From Mesosutterella faecium (lineage in GTDB: Bacteria > Pseudomonadota > Gammaproteobacteria > Burkholderiales > Burkholderiaceae_F), in contig NZ_JAKZJU020000001.1 in NCBI RefSeq assembly GCF_022809315.2, positions 806,001-870,000 of the forward strand: a DNA stretch of 64,000 nt. The letters run 5' to 3'. The position numbers and the translations under genes are program-made. How positions within the stretch are numbered: position 1 is the stretch's first letter; every line of letters starts with the position of its first letter. The notes beneath the pieces were generated by a model that saw nothing but the letters and a program-made list of their open reading frames with translations, was not told the DNA's origin and ran no database searches. Positions 16,581-27,393 of this stretch are shown piece by piece.

Positions 16581-16622
16581 GGGGTGCGCCGGACCCGAAG
16601 GGGGCGGCGAGCCCCCTGGCGG

Positions 16623-18008
<1,386 letters not shown>

Positions 18009-18132
18009 TTAAGAGAGGTAAGGTTTCCGCTCCATGAGCAGAACCATTAAATTTTAGCTCAACCGTCCCGGAGGCCGTCCGCGGACAGAACCGGGGCGCC
18101 GCGGGAAGTCCTGGCGGCCAGGCTTCGTGATG

Positions 18133-18152
18133 TCTGCTATGTTTATAGCAGA
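18133..18152. promoter_or_regulatory. perfect palindrome between purB and the DUF72 gene
   Basis: TCTGCTAT-GTTT-ATAGCAGA is an 8-bp perfect inverted repeat with a 4-base spacer, in the 222-base gap between two divergent genes. No T-run follows, so it is more likely an operator than a terminator. The regulator is unknown. Confidence 0.4.
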
Positions 18153-18212
18153 TGCGGGATGCCGGAGCGGCGGGCGCCCGGGCCGCTTTCCTTTTATTCT
18201 GCGGGGTGAGAA

Positions 18213-19277
18213 ATGGCGGGTTTTGATCTGTTCGAGGAGGAGCAGGACGCAGTCCCCATTGCGCCTGAGCCGCCCTCCGAGTCTATGAGGCGCGCGGCGA
18301 GGATTATTCCCCGTTCGGTGCATCTGGGCTCGTCCTCCTGGGCCTTCCCCGGCTGGAAAGGCATCGTCTGGAGCCGTTTCAGCAGCACCCGGAATCTGGC
18401 TCAGGAAGGGCTGAGGGCCTACAGCGCCAACCCCATTTTGACCACGGCCGGCGTCGACCGGGCCTACTACAGGCCGCTGCCCATGCTTCAGTACGCCCGC
18501 TTTGCCGGGCAGGTTCCGGATAATTTCAGGTTTCTGGTGAAGGCGCCGGCTGCCGTGACCGACTGCATGAAGCGCGGAGCGGGCGGCAGGCCTCTGGGAG
18601 AAAATCCGTTTTACCTGAATGACAGGAAGGCCGCCGAAGAGTTTGTGCTGCCGGTTCTCGAAGGGCTGGGCGGCAAGGCGGGCCCGCTGGTTTTCGAGTT
18701 TTCTGCTTTGCCCCGCGGGTGGCTCAGGGATCCGCAGGACCGGGTCCGCCAGATCGAGCGCCTGGGAGAGTTTCTCTCCAGGCTGCCGCCGATTTCCGAG
18801 CGCTCGCCCGATGCCTTCTACGCCGTCGAGATCAGGACGCCCGCCATTTATACGCCTCGGTTCTTAAACGTCCTGAGGGAGTCCGGGGCGCGGCTTGTCA
18901 TCGGTCTGCACCCGAGCATGCCCGACATTGCCCGACAGACCAATGCGCTCTTCGCCCTGGACCGCATCGGTGAGTCCGGGCCCCCGGCGGGGCTCAAGGG
19001 TCCACTGGTGGTGCGCTGGTCTCTTGCCCTTGGGGACCGCTTTGACGACGCGAGGCAGCGTTTTGAGCCTTTTTCCAGCATCCAAAGGCCCGATCCGGTC
19101 ACCAGAGAGGGCATCGTGAGTCTGATACTGTCAGCGCTGCGGGGCAGGCAGAACTCTTTTGTTGTCGCAAACAACAAGGCCGAGGGATGCGCCCCGCTTT
19201 CCATGTTTTCGCTGGCCGAAAGGCTGGCCGAGAGAATCTCAGAAGAGCGCGACCGGCAAGGCGGTGCTGCAGGCTAG
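18213..19277 (+). CDS. DUF72 (YecE-like) family protein
   Basis: This 354-residue protein belongs to the DUF72 family, a TIM-barrel-like fold of unknown activity. The family hallmarks are VHLGSSSWAFPGWKGIVW near residue 35, the tyrosine-rich stretch VDRAYYRPLP, and FRFLVKAP. The family is widespread but its reaction is not established, so I give no function. Its stop overlaps the convergent murI stop in the four bases CTAG. The ATG has only a weak ribosome site. Confidence 0.85.
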   Translation: MAGFDLFEEEQDAVPIAPEPPSESMRRAARIIPRSVHLGSSSWAFPGWKGIVWSRFSSTRNLAQEGLRAYSANPILTTAGVDRAYYRPLPMLQYARFAGQVPDNFRFLVKAPAAVTDCMKRGAGGRPLGENPFYLNDRKAAEEFVLPVLEGLGGKAGPLVFEFSALPRGWLRDPQDRVRQIERLGEFLSRLPPISERSPDAFYAVEIRTPAIYTPRFLNVLRESGARLVIGLHPSMPDIARQTNALFALDRIGESGPPAGLKGPLVVRWSLALGDRFDDARQRFEPFSSIQRPDPVTREGIVSLILSALRGRQNSFVVANNKAEGCAPLSMFSLAERLAERISEERDRQGGAAG

Positions 19278-20113
19278 TCCCGCAGCAGCTCCGGCCAGGC
19301 CTGGTCGAGCGGCTTCATGGCGACCTCCCCGGGCCAGAGCCTGCGAAGGACGCTGGTGTGGACATCTGCGCGGCCCGTGCACCAGAATTCAACCTGGCCT
19401 TCGGCTGAGCGGCCTGATAAAAGAGAATTTTCCTCAAGCCTTTTCTTCAGAAACCGTGCCACCGCGGGGCTGGGATCGATGATGGCGACGCCTTCTCCCG
19501 CTGCGCGCCGAATCTCGTCGGCCAGGAACGGGTAGTGTGTGCATCCGAGAACCAGCGTGTCGATGCCCTGCTTGAGCAGGGGGCCGACGTAGCTCTCGAT
19601 GAGCCGGCGGGTTTCTTCCGAGTGGAAATCTCCCGCCTCCACCCGGTCCATCAGCCCGGGGCAGGCCATCAGGATGACCCTGTCATTTCCCGCAAAGCGC
19701 CTGATGAGGCTCTGCAGGCGCGGCGAGTGAATGGTTCTCGTTGTGGCAAGGACGCCGACTATGCCGTCGCGGGAGAGCGCGACGGCCGGTTTGACTGCGG
19801 GCTCGATCCCTATGATCGGGAAGGGCAGCTCTCGCCTGAGTGTGTCGACTGCGGCCGCTGTCGCGGTATTGCAGGCGACGACCAGGGCCTTGATCTTTCT
19901 TGAGGCAAGAAAGCGAACGATTTTTTCAGTACGGGCGGTGATCCAGGCGTCCGTACGGTCTCCCCACGGAGCCTTGCCGCAGTCGCCTGCGAAAATGAGG
20001 TTCTCGTGTGGCAGCAGCCTGCGCATTTCCCGCAGGACGGAAAGCCCGCCCAGGCCGGAATCCAGAGCTCCAATGGGCAGATCAGCGTTTTTCCAGTCGT
20101 AGTCAAGCTTCAT
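19274..20113 (-). CDS. murI: glutamate racemase
   Basis: MurI makes D-glutamate for peptidoglycan. Both catalytic cysteines are visible in VVACNTATAAA and LGCTHYPFLADE, with the N-terminal DSGLGGLSVLREM. It has 279 residues. The ATG at 20113 overlaps the preceding sua5 stop (ATGA), implying translational coupling. A much longer open frame runs upstream but is antisense overlap with no homology. It is the last gene of a purE-purK-sua5-murI run. Confidence 0.94.
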   Translation of the reverse strand: MKLDYDWKNADLPIGALDSGLGGLSVLREMRRLLPHENLIFAGDCGKAPWGDRTDAWITARTEKIVRFLASRKIKALVVACNTATAAAVDTLRRELPFPIIGIEPAVKPAVALSRDGIVGVLATTRTIHSPRLQSLIRRFAGNDRVILMACPGLMDRVEAGDFHSEETRRLIESYVGPLLKQGIDTLVLGCTHYPFLADEIRRAAGEGVAIIDPSPAVARFLKKRLEENSLLSGRSAEGQVEFWCTGRADVHTSVLRRLWPGEVAMKPLDQAWPELLRD

Positions 20114-21117
20114 TTCTGCCCCCGTGGCGCTCCAGCCCGCGCCAGCCTGTCGTTGACCGCAGCCCAGATCGAGCCTGTGGGCGGCTTGGCCACAAGGATA
20201 TGTGTCGCGCCGGACGCGTCCAGCAGGTGCAGGCTGCTGTAGAGCCGGGCCGCGTATGCAGGTTCGTCCTCGGGCGCCTCCAGCCTGAAAACGACATTGC
20301 CGGGACACCGGTCCAGGATCTGCCTCGGCGCCATGACAGCGCAGGACTGCGGATTGAGTGCGGCCGCAGCCTCGGGCAGCTTCTCGGCCTCTACCAGCGT
20401 GAGGGGGGTGCGTGGCGCATAGTGGCTCTTGAGCTGGCCGGAGACTCTGGGAGAGCCAGCCCGGGGGTTGACCACCGGGCGGCCGAGCGCTTCCTGAAGC
20501 ATTTCTCTCGTGATCGCGCCGTAGCGCAGCAGCTCGGGCTCGCTGCCCGAGAGGTTGATGATGGTGGACTCGACGCCAACGGTGCACGGGCCCCCGTCCA
20601 GGATGTAGTCGACCTTGCCCGACGGCCTGAGGCCCAGATCGTCAAGGACATGCTGCGGCGTGGTCGGAGAAATCCTCCCAAAGCTGTTGGCCGAAGGACC
20701 CACGACCCCCCGGTGCGCGGGGCCAGAAAAGGCCTTGAAGAGCGCGTGCCCGAGCGGGTGCGAAGGGCACCGGAGCCCTACGCTTGACTGTCCTCCTGTC
20801 ACCCAGGGGCCGCACCTGCGGGCCCTGGGCAGGACCATCGTGAGAGGGCCCGGCCAAAATTTTTCCGCGAGAACAACGGCCTCCTTCGGCACGGACGAGG
20901 CCCACCAGGAGAGGCTGTCGGCATCGGGCAGGTGAACAATCAGAGGGTGCCAGGTCGGTCGTTTCTTCGCTTCGAACACACGGCCTACGGCGCGTTCATT
21001 GTCAGCGTCCGCACCCAGTCCGTAGACAGTTTCCGTCGGGAAGGCGACAAGCCCTCCGCGTTCCAGCACCTCGCAGGCCGTCTCCACGGCCTTTTCCTGT
21101 TCAGGGCTCAGAGTCAT
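20110..21117 (-). CDS. sua5: L-threonylcarbamoyladenylate synthase, Sua5 type
   Basis: This enzyme makes threonylcarbamoyl-AMP for the t6A modification of ANN-decoding tRNAs. The N-terminal YrdC domain (about 10-200) shows VAFPTETVYGLGADA, KKRPTWHPLIVHL and GPSANSFGRISPTTPQHV. A C-terminal Sua5 domain (about 225-335) follows, which makes it the long Sua5 form rather than the short TsaC. Another gene of the pathway, tsaE, lies at 26733. It is 14 bases after purK and overlaps murI by four. Confidence 0.93.
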   Translation of the reverse strand: MTLSPEQEKAVETACEVLERGGLVAFPTETVYGLGADADNERAVGRVFEAKKRPTWHPLIVHLPDADSLSWWASSVPKEAVVLAEKFWPGPLTMVLPRARRCGPWVTGGQSSVGLRCPSHPLGHALFKAFSGPAHRGVVGPSANSFGRISPTTPQHVLDDLGLRPSGKVDYILDGGPCTVGVESTIINLSGSEPELLRYGAITREMLQEALGRPVVNPRAGSPRVSGQLKSHYAPRTPLTLVEAEKLPEAAAALNPQSCAVMAPRQILDRCPGNVVFRLEAPEDEPAYAARLYSSLHLLDASGATHILVAKPPTGSIWAAVNDRLARAGAPRGQK

Positions 21118-21131
21118 GGCGTGCGTCGTCC

Positions 21132-22292
21132 TCAGAACGGTTCTGGTAGCTGCAGGATGCGGGCCACCTTTTTTGCCCGCTCAAGCGCCTCGTCCAGCGT
21201 TCTGCCCAGGCAGGCGGCGTGCCCCATTTTCCGGCCATGCCGGGGCTCTGCCTTGCCGTAGAGGTGCAGCTTCACGCCCGGGATGGCGAGGACGCGTGCC
21301 CAGTCGGGCTCGCCGCCAGCTTTTTCCCAGGCGTCGCCCAAAATGTTGAGCATGATGCCGGGCGTTTTAAGCGAAGTGCTGCCGAGGGGCAGCCCCGCCA
21401 TGGTTCTCACCTGCTGCTCGAACTGGCTCGTCATGCACGCTTCGATGGTGATGTGCCCTGAATTGTGAGGCCTCGGCGCCGTTTCGTTGGCGATGACGGA
21501 GCCGTCCTCGAGCACGAAGAACTCGATGCAGAGAACGCCGACGTACTTCATCGCGTTGGCAATCCGGATGGCGTCCGCTCTTGCGAGGGCCTCAGTTTCA
21601 TCGGGAATTCTCGCGGGGAGAACCGTTTCGGCAAGAATCCCGTGCAGATGGTGGTTTTCAAAAACAGGGAAAGTGGCCGTCTCTCCATCAAGCCCTCGGC
21701 AGACAATGACGGAGCACTCTGTCTTCAGCGCGAGCTTTTTCTCGAGAATGCACTCCACTTTCCCGAGCGACAGATACGCCTGTAGAAGCTGTTCCTTTTT
21801 GCCGACGACGACCTGCCCCTTTCCGTCATAGCCGAGCCTGGCTGTCTTCAGAATGCCGGGAAAGAGCTCCGCCGGCGCCTCCTGGCAGTCAGATTCAGAC
21901 AGGATGGGGGCGTGGGGGGCGACCGGAACTCCGGCGGCCGCTATGAAGGCCTTTTCCCTGTTCCGATCCTGAGAAACGGAGACCGCCTCGGCAAGAGGCG
22001 CGGTGCGGCAGCCTTTTTCAGCCAGATAGGCGAGCGAGGCGGCCGGGACGTTTTCGAACTCCGTGCTGACTGCGGGACACAGCGAGGCCATCTGATCCAG
22101 CGCTTCACGGTCCTTGTAGCTTTTTTTAATCCGAAGCGCGGAAACTTCACCGGCCGGGCTGACCTCGCCGGGATCGAGGACTGCGACGTGGTAGCCGAGG
22201 CGGCTGGCTTCCACGCTGAACATGCGCCCGAGCTGCCCGCCTCCCATCATGCCAAGCCAGCTGCCGGGCAGCAGGACGTGTGAATCAGTCAT
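21132..22292 (-). CDS. purK: N5-carboxyaminoimidazole ribonucleotide synthase
   Basis: PurK uses ATP and bicarbonate to carboxylate AIR in purine synthesis; PurE then rearranges the product. The ATP-grasp fold is recognised from LGMMGGGQLGRMF at the N-terminus, the middle domain with FPGILKTARLGYDGKGQ, and NETAPRPHNSGHITIEA. It has 386 residues. It starts three bases after purE, a standard purEK pair. Confidence 0.96.
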   Translation of the reverse strand: MTDSHVLLPGSWLGMMGGGQLGRMFSVEASRLGYHVAVLDPGEVSPAGEVSALRIKKSYKDREALDQMASLCPAVSTEFENVPAASLAYLAEKGCRTAPLAEAVSVSQDRNREKAFIAAAGVPVAPHAPILSESDCQEAPAELFPGILKTARLGYDGKGQVVVGKKEQLLQAYLSLGKVECILEKKLALKTECSVIVCRGLDGETATFPVFENHHLHGILAETVLPARIPDETEALARADAIRIANAMKYVGVLCIEFFVLEDGSVIANETAPRPHNSGHITIEACMTSQFEQQVRTMAGLPLGSTSLKTPGIMLNILGDAWEKAGGEPDWARVLAIPGVKLHLYGKAEPRHGRKMGHAACLGRTLDEALERAKKVARILQLPEPF

Positions 22293-22295
22293 TTT

Positions 22296-22814
22296 TCAGC
22301 ATGCCTCCTTGAAGTCGCCCGTAGGAAGGGACATGTTCCGGGCGGCCTGGTTCTGGGAGGCCATGAATTCCGTCATTTTCCGGGCCAGCACGGGATCGCT
22401 CGCCGCGAGCATCCGGACAGCAAAGATCGCCGCGTTGGCGGCCCCTGCCTCGCCGATGGCAAATGTGGCCACGGGTACGCCTTTCGGCATCTGGACAATG
22501 GAGTAGAGCGAATCCTGGCCTCTGAGATACTTGGAGACACAGGGAACGCCCAGAACCGGCAGCGTGGTTTTGGCCGCCAGCATTCCGGGCAGGTGCGCAG
22601 CTCCGCCGGCGCCGGCAATGATGCATTTGATGCCGCGGCCGCGCGCGGACTCCGCATAGGCGAACATTTCGTCGGGCATGCGGTGCGCGGAGACGACGCG
22701 CGCCTCAAAGGGAACGCCGAACTGCTCCAGGATCCGGCAGGCGCCGCTCATGACCTCCCAGTCGGAGGCCGATCCCATCAGAACACCAACCACGGGTTGT
22801 TTGCTGTTGTCCAT
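22296..22814 (-). CDS. purE: N5-carboxyaminoimidazole ribonucleotide mutase
   Basis: PurE converts N5-CAIR to CAIR. The class I signatures are present: VLMGSASDWEVM near the N-terminus, VVSAHRMPDEM, and IAGAGGAAHLPGM. It has 172 residues from the ATG at 22814. It heads the purE-purK-sua5-murI run, separated from upstream purC by a terminator. Confidence 0.95.
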   Translation of the reverse strand: MDNSKQPVVGVLMGSASDWEVMSGACRILEQFGVPFEARVVSAHRMPDEMFAYAESARGRGIKCIIAGAGGAAHLPGMLAAKTTLPVLGVPCVSKYLRGQDSLYSIVQMPKGVPVATFAIGEAGAANAAIFAVRMLAASDPVLARKMTEFMASQNQAARNMSLPTGDFKEAC

Positions 22815-22845
22815 TTCTTCAATCCTGCAAATAGAGAGAGGGATT

Positions 22846-22885
22846 AAAAAACGGAGGAGGGGGATTCGCATCCCTCAGCCTCCGT
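22846..22885 (-). terminator. terminator between purC and purE
   Basis: On the minus strand CGGAGG pairs with CCTCCG, with further pairing of GAGGGAT and ATCCCCCTC inside, followed by TTTTTTAA. It lies 26 bases past the purC stop. Either the two pur units are separate transcripts or readthrough is partial. Confidence 0.75.
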
Positions 22886-22910
22886 TCAAACCGCTGCGGT
22901 TCAGATCCCA

Positions 22911-23801
22911 TCAGCCGAGCTTGATGCCGGTGAGGCGGAAGAGGGCCTCGCGGTATTTTTCGCTCGTGCGGTTGATGACGTCCTCGGGCGGAACCGGAGC
23001 AGGGGCTTTCTTGTCCCAGCCGGTCGACTCAAGCCAGTCGCGGATGTACTGCTTGTCGAAGGAAGGCGGAGAAATGCCGACGTTGTACTGGTCGGCGGGC
23101 CAAAAGCGGGAGGAGTCCGGAGTAAGGACTTCGTCCATCAGGCGGACCCGGCCTTCGTTGTCAATGCCGAACTCGAATTTCGTATCGGAGATGATGATGC
23201 CCCGGGTTGCGGCATAGTCAGCGGCGCGGCGATAAAGCTCCAGGGTCGCATCGCGAATGGTCTTTGCAATGTCTCCGCCATAACGCTTCACGCACTCTTC
23301 GTAGCTGATCGGCTCGTCGTGCGTGCCGACCGGCGCTTTGGCCGACGGCGTGAAAATCGGCTCGTCGAGCTTCTGAGACATCTGCAGGCCCTTCGGCAGC
23401 TTCACGCCGGAGACGGAGCCGCTGGCGACGTATTCCTTCCAGCCGCCACCGGTCAGGTAGCCGCGGGCCACGCATTCGATCAAAATGGGCTTGAGCTTCA
23501 TGGCGACCACGGACCTGCCTTTGATCTGCTCCACTTCGTCGGGAGCAACAACAGACTCAGGCGCAATGCCGGTCAGATGGTTCGGCAGAACGCCTTTTAA
23601 TTTCTCAAACCAGAAGTTGGTGAGCGCTGTCAGAACCTGTCCCTTGTAAGGGATGGGGGCCCCAAGGATGAAGTCGAAGGCGGAAATGCGGTCAGTGGCC
23701 ACAAGCAGCAGCTTGTCATCGCCGACGGCGTAGCTGTCCCTCACTTTTCCGCTGTAAACGAGCGGAAGCGACTTCAGGCTGGTTTTCAAAAGGCCTGTCA
23801 T
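22911..23801 (-). CDS. purC: phosphoribosylaminoimidazole-succinocarboxamide synthase
   Basis: PurC joins CAIR with aspartate, the step after PurE. The ATP-binding start [30 protein letters not shown] and the [11 protein letters not shown] region are clear. At 296 residues it belongs to the longer SAICAR synthetase type found in many betaproteobacteria. The ATG at 23801 has GGAG upstream; the track-length frame extends 16 codons further without support. Confidence 0.95.
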   Translation of the reverse strand: MTGLLKTSLKSLPLVYSGKVRDSYAVGDDKLLLVATDRISAFDFILGAPIPYKGQVLTALTNFWFEKLKGVLPNHLTGIAPESVVAPDEVEQIKGRSVVAMKLKPILIECVARGYLTGGGWKEYVASGSVSGVKLPKGLQMSQKLDEPIFTPSAKAPVGTHDEPISYEECVKRYGGDIAKTIRDATLELYRRAADYAATRGIIISDTKFEFGIDNEGRVRLMDEVLTPDSSRFWPADQYNVGISPPSFDKQYIRDWLESTGWDKKAPAPVPPEDVINRTSEKYREALFRLTGIKLG

Positions 23802-23883
23802 GGATGGTTCTCCATAAAAGAGATTGCAAGGACACGGAAGCGGAATCATTTTAACCCTGCTGAAGCGGGGGAAACGCCGCTGC

Positions 23884-24270
23884 TCACCAAAAAGCGTCGA
23901 GCAGAACCAGCACCCAGATCAGGGCGTCCGCCGCCAAGGTGAGAAGCACGGCTAGGCTGCCGAGATCCTTTGCCTTTTTGGAAAGAGGATGAATTTCCGG
24001 CCCGATCCGGTCAATGGCAGCCTCAATGGCTGAATTCAGGGTTTCGACGATCAGGAGGAAAAAAAGCGAGAAGACGAGCAGGGCGCTCTGCGTCCTGCTG
24101 ACCGGCAACAGAACCGCAACGGGAATCAGCACGACGCTGAGCCAGAATTCCTGCCTGAATGCCTGCTCGGAGGACCAGATGGCCCGGAAGCCGTCAATGG
24201 AGTAGCCGAAGGCGTTGACCAGCCTGCGCAGCCCTGTCCTGCCTTTGAGTTCGCGAGCGTCACCTGACAT
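23884..24270 (-). CDS. dgkA: diacylglycerol kinase
   Basis: DgkA phosphorylates diacylglycerol in the inner membrane, recycling lipid from envelope glycan synthesis. It has 128 residues, three membrane helices and the family motif [16 protein letters not shown], followed by [13 protein letters not shown]. The ATG at 24270 was preferred over an in-frame TTG four codons upstream. A terminator from fba lies directly before it. Confidence 0.93.
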   Translation of the reverse strand: MSGDARELKGRTGLRRLVNAFGYSIDGFRAIWSSEQAFRQEFWLSVVLIPVAVLLPVSRTQSALLVFSLFFLLIVETLNSAIEAAIDRIGPEIHPLSKKAKDLGSLAVLLTLAADALIWVLVLLDAFW

Positions 24271-24279
24271 GTCAAATTC

Positions 24280-24318
24280 CAAAAAAAGAGAGGCGGATCA
24301 GCGCGAAGGATCCGCCTC
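24280..24318 (-). terminator. terminator of the aldolase gene
   Basis: On the minus strand GAGGCGGATC pairs perfectly with GATCCGCCTC over 10 bp with a 9-base loop, followed by TCTTTTTTT. It lies 22 bases after the fba stop and just before dgkA. Confidence 0.85.
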
Positions 24319-24340
24319 GGGGGCTGGGGGTTCCCAGAGT

Positions 24341-25405
24341 TTAGATGACCTTCTGGGAAATGGAGCCGTCCTCGTAGCCTTTTGCGAACTTGGACAGGGG
24401 AATCGGGTGAATCTTCGCTCCCTGTCCCTCGCAGCCGAAGGCTATATAACGGGATTTGCACATTTCCTGCTCGGCCTTTCTCGCGGCCTTCAGATAGCTC
24501 CTGGGATCGAAGTCTCCCGGATGCTCAACCAGGAAGCGGCGGACGGCGGCGGTCATGGCAAGGCGGATGTCGGTGTCCACGTTCACCTTGCGCACGCCGT
24601 GCTGAATGGCCGTCTGGATTTCCTTGACGGGGACGCCGTAGGTTTCCCTCATGACTCCGCCGTAGCGGCGGATTTCGGCCAGGAACTCCTGCGGGACGGA
24701 AGACGAGCCATGCATGACGAGATGGGTGTTGGGCAGCCTTGCGTGTATCTCCTTGACGCGGTCGATCGCCAGGATTTCTCCAGTGGGCTCACGTGTGAAT
24801 TTATAGGCCCCGTGGCTGGTCCCGATCGCGATGGCCAGGGCGTCGAGCTGGGTTTCGCGGACGAAGTCCGCGGCCTGCTCGGGGTCGGTGAGGAGCTGCT
24901 CGCGCGTGAGGGAGCCTTCCGCTCCCTGCCCGTCTTCCTTGGCGCTTTTCAGCGTCTCGAGCGAGCCGATGCAGCCCAGTTCGCCCTCAACGGAAACGCC
25001 AATGCTGTGGGCTGTTTCAACGATGCGGCGCGTGGTTCTGACATTGTATTCGTAGCTCGCCACGGTCTTGCCGTCGGGCATGAGCGAGCCGTCCATCATC
25101 ACTGACGTGAAGCCGTAGCGCATGGCGCTGAAGCAGGCCGATGGACTCCTGCCATGGTCAAGGTGCATGGCGACGGGGATGTCCGGATAGGACTCGACGG
25201 CCGCCTTGATGAGATGCTCGAGAAACAGCTCGCCTGCATAGCTGCGGGCTCCGGCAGAAGCCTGAAGAATGACGGGAGCGCCCGTTTCTTCGGCCGCGGA
25301 CATAATGGCCTGGACCTGCTCGAGATTGTTGACGTTGAATGCGGGGATGCCGTAATTGTTTTCAGCCGCGTGGTCAAGCAGCTGACGCATTGCTACAAGA
25401 GCCAT
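24341..25405 (-). CDS. fba: fructose-bisphosphate aldolase, class II
   Basis: This enzyme interconverts fructose 1,6-bisphosphate with two triose phosphates. Class II features are seen: [14 protein letters not shown] with metal-binding residues, [31 protein letters not shown] and [11 protein letters not shown]. The length of 354 residues and the DGSL/GSSSVP pattern fit the CbbA-type subgroup. It is transcribed alone with its own terminator. With fbp it supports gluconeogenesis. Confidence 0.95.
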   Translation of the reverse strand: MALVAMRQLLDHAAENNYGIPAFNVNNLEQVQAIMSAAEETGAPVILQASAGARSYAGELFLEHLIKAAVESYPDIPVAMHLDHGRSPSACFSAMRYGFTSVMMDGSLMPDGKTVASYEYNVRTTRRIVETAHSIGVSVEGELGCIGSLETLKSAKEDGQGAEGSLTREQLLTDPEQAADFVRETQLDALAIAIGTSHGAYKFTREPTGEILAIDRVKEIHARLPNTHLVMHGSSSVPQEFLAEIRRYGGVMRETYGVPVKEIQTAIQHGVRKVNVDTDIRLAMTAAVRRFLVEHPGDFDPRSYLKAARKAEQEMCKSRYIAFGCEGQGAKIHPIPLSKFAKGYEDGSISQKVI

Positions 25406-25491
25406 CTAAAAGACTCCGAAAAGGTGCTTAGGGTGGCCCTTATTCTATCAAAGCGCTGTGTCAGTTTTCCTGAGGCCGCAGGGGGCGGAGG

Positions 25492-26742
25492 TCAACCCTG
25501 CAGAAGGGACTTGTCCCTGCCGATCTGCTTTTTGATGCCTTCCAGGATGCCCTGGGCGAGCTGCCACTGGTAGTCCTCGTTTCTCAGCCTCTGTTCTTCG
25601 GAGGGGTTGGAGATGAACGCCGTTTCAACAAGGATGGAAGGGATGCCCTGCCCCTTGAGGACGGCAAAGCCGGCCTGCTCCACATTGTGCTTGTGGAGGT
25701 TGTTGAGCTTCGAGAGCTGTCCTAGAACGCTTTGCCCCAGGGCAAGGCTGTAGCTGATTTTCCAGGAATTGGACATGTCAACGATGACATTCTGGACTTT
25801 GCGGTTGACCCCCCTGAGGTTGATGCCGCCTATCAGGTCGGCCTCGTTTTGCTTCTGGGCGAGCCATTTGGCCGCGGCCGAGGAGGCGCCTCTTTCGGAT
25901 AGGGCAAAGACTGAGGATCCGCTAGCGCTGGGGGAAATCCAGGCATCGGCGTGAATGCTCACCAGGAGGTTGGCCCTAGCTTTCTGAGCGAGACGGACAC
26001 GCTCGCCGAGCGGCACGAAATAATCGCTGCCTCTGGTTTTAAAGCACTGGATGTCATTTTCCTTCGCAACCAGTTTTTCCAGCTTCTGTGCGATGGAGAG
26101 AACGACGTCTTTTTCGTGGGTTCCCGCACTGCCCGTGGCGCCCGGGTCCTCGCCGCCGTGTCCCGGGTCGATCATGAGAGTGATCCGCGGAGAGCCGGAG
26201 GAAGGCGTGCCGGAAGAGCTGCGCGAGGGGCTCTCGGCCGCAGGCTGCCGCCTGCCGCCAAGAGCCGCGGCTATCGGGTCGTCCTCGGCTTCGGCGGAGT
26301 CGACCGGCCGGGGAGACTTCGGATAAAGATCCATAACCAGACGCCGGTTGTAGTTCGCAATCGGTGCCAGTTCAAAAATCTCAGGGCGGATGTCTTCCTT
26401 CACGTCGATGACCAGCCGCACGACGTTGGCCTTGTTCTGGCCGATGCGGATGGCGGAAATGGTGGGGCCGCTGGGGCGGACTTCGCTGATCTTCTTCTTC
26501 AGACTATCGGAAAGTGCGAGCCCTTCGATGTCTACGACCATCCGGACGGGGGATGAATCTCGGACGACAAATGAGCGGAACTTGAGGTTGCCGTTGTGTT
26601 CAATGGTGATGCGCGTGTATTCACTCGCGGGCCACAGCCGCACGTCAAGAATGTCTGCGCCATAGGCGATGTCCCACGGCAGAAGCGAAAAAAGGAGAAT
26701 CCCGCCGCTGCGGGCGAGAAAATCGCGACGAACTAAATCCAT
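25492..26742 (-). CDS. amiC: N-acetylmuramoyl-L-alanine amidase (AmiC type)
   Basis: This periplasmic zinc amidase cleaves septal peptidoglycan during daughter-cell separation. The N-terminus MDLVRRDFLARSGGILLF looks like a twin-arginine signal. An AMIN domain (about 35-140) is followed by a low-complexity linker (about 145-185) and an Amidase_3 domain starting MIDPGHGGEDPGATG. Zinc ligands are in that His and Glu (HEKDVVL) and further on in SIHADAW. It has 416 residues. Its start overlaps the tsaE end by ten bases, a common proteobacterial pairing. Confidence 0.92.
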   Translation of the reverse strand: MDLVRRDFLARSGGILLFSLLPWDIAYGADILDVRLWPASEYTRITIEHNGNLKFRSFVVRDSSPVRMVVDIEGLALSDSLKKKISEVRPSGPTISAIRIGQNKANVVRLVIDVKEDIRPEIFELAPIANYNRRLVMDLYPKSPRPVDSAEAEDDPIAAALGGRRQPAAESPSRSSSGTPSSGSPRITLMIDPGHGGEDPGATGSAGTHEKDVVLSIAQKLEKLVAKENDIQCFKTRGSDYFVPLGERVRLAQKARANLLVSIHADAWISPSASGSSVFALSERGASSAAAKWLAQKQNEADLIGGINLRGVNRKVQNVIVDMSNSWKISYSLALGQSVLGQLSKLNNLHKHNVEQAGFAVLKGQGIPSILVETAFISNPSEEQRLRNEDYQWQLAQGILEGIKKQIGRDKSLLQG

Positions 26743-27239
26743 TGCCTACAAACCTCTCGAGCGGCCGCTTCCCCGGCCTCCCCGCAGGGCTCCAGCCGGG
26801 CTTTTCTTCCGTCTTTGAACAATGAAAGAAAGATGGTCAGGTCGGGCGCGGGGAGGAACGGCAGGGCTTTCTCGGACCATTCGCAGACCGTGAGCTTGCC
26901 CGGTCCGAAGAGATCGCGGAAGCCAGCGTCGTCGAACTCCTCCGGGGACTCAAACCGATAGAAGTCAAAGTGGTGCACCGTGAAAAGGGGCGCGTCGTAG
27001 GTCTCAACCAAAGTGAAGGTCGGGCTTTTGACTCTGCCGGTGATCCCCAGCGCGCGCAACATGGCCCGGGTGAGGGTGGTCTTGCCCGCGCCCAGGGTTC
27101 CGTCCAGCCTGAGATTGAAGCCGCTCTCGGCTATTTTCCGGCTCAGGCCGCAGAATGCGCCCGCAAGCAGGCTGCCCAGCCGGATAGTTGCCGACTCATC
27201 CTCCAAAACAAGGGGCGAACAGGAACTGACGGTTGCCAT
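26733..27239 (-). CDS. tsaE: tRNA t6A biosynthesis ATPase TsaE
   Basis: TsaE is the ATPase that recycles the TsaB-TsaD complex in t6A tRNA modification. Walker A is DGTLGAGKTTLTRAML. The conserved KSPTFTLVETY and HFDFYRFESPEEFDDAGF follow, then the VCEWSEKA motif. It has 168 residues. It overlaps amiC by ten bases and is the upstream gene of the pair. Confidence 0.93.
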   Translation of the reverse strand: MATVSSCSPLVLEDESATIRLGSLLAGAFCGLSRKIAESGFNLRLDGTLGAGKTTLTRAMLRALGITGRVKSPTFTLVETYDAPLFTVHHFDFYRFESPEEFDDAGFRDLFGPGKLTVCEWSEKALPFLPAPDLTIFLSLFKDGRKARLEPCGEAGEAAAREVCRQWI

Positions 27240-27289
27240 TGTGGACGGAGTAACTTAAAGGGGAAGATAAAAAAAAGCTGAAAATCCAG

Positions 27290-27318
27290 CCGCGGGTATT
27301 TTAAATTTAAACCCGCGG
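27290..27318. repeat. strong inverted repeat with AT-rich loop
   Basis: CCGCGGGT (27290-27297) pairs perfectly with ACCCGCGG (27311-27318) around a 13-base AT-only loop. It lies between divergent tsaE and the tRNA-Thr promoter. No T-run follows. It may be an operator or cruciform; function unknown. Confidence 0.4.
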
Positions 27319-27328
27319 ACGGAATGTC

Positions 27329-27357
27329 TTGCTATTTTATTTATTGTTGAATATAAT
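27329..27357 (+). promoter_or_regulatory. sigma70-type promoter of the tRNA-Thr gene
   Basis: TTGCTA (27329-27334), a 17-base spacer and TATAAT (27352-27357) form a near-consensus promoter. The tRNA begins 37 bases after the -10 box, leaving a short leader for processing. Confidence 0.75.
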
Positions 27358-27393
27358 ACAAACCTCTTTCTGCTCAGACAAGCAGAAAAGCAG

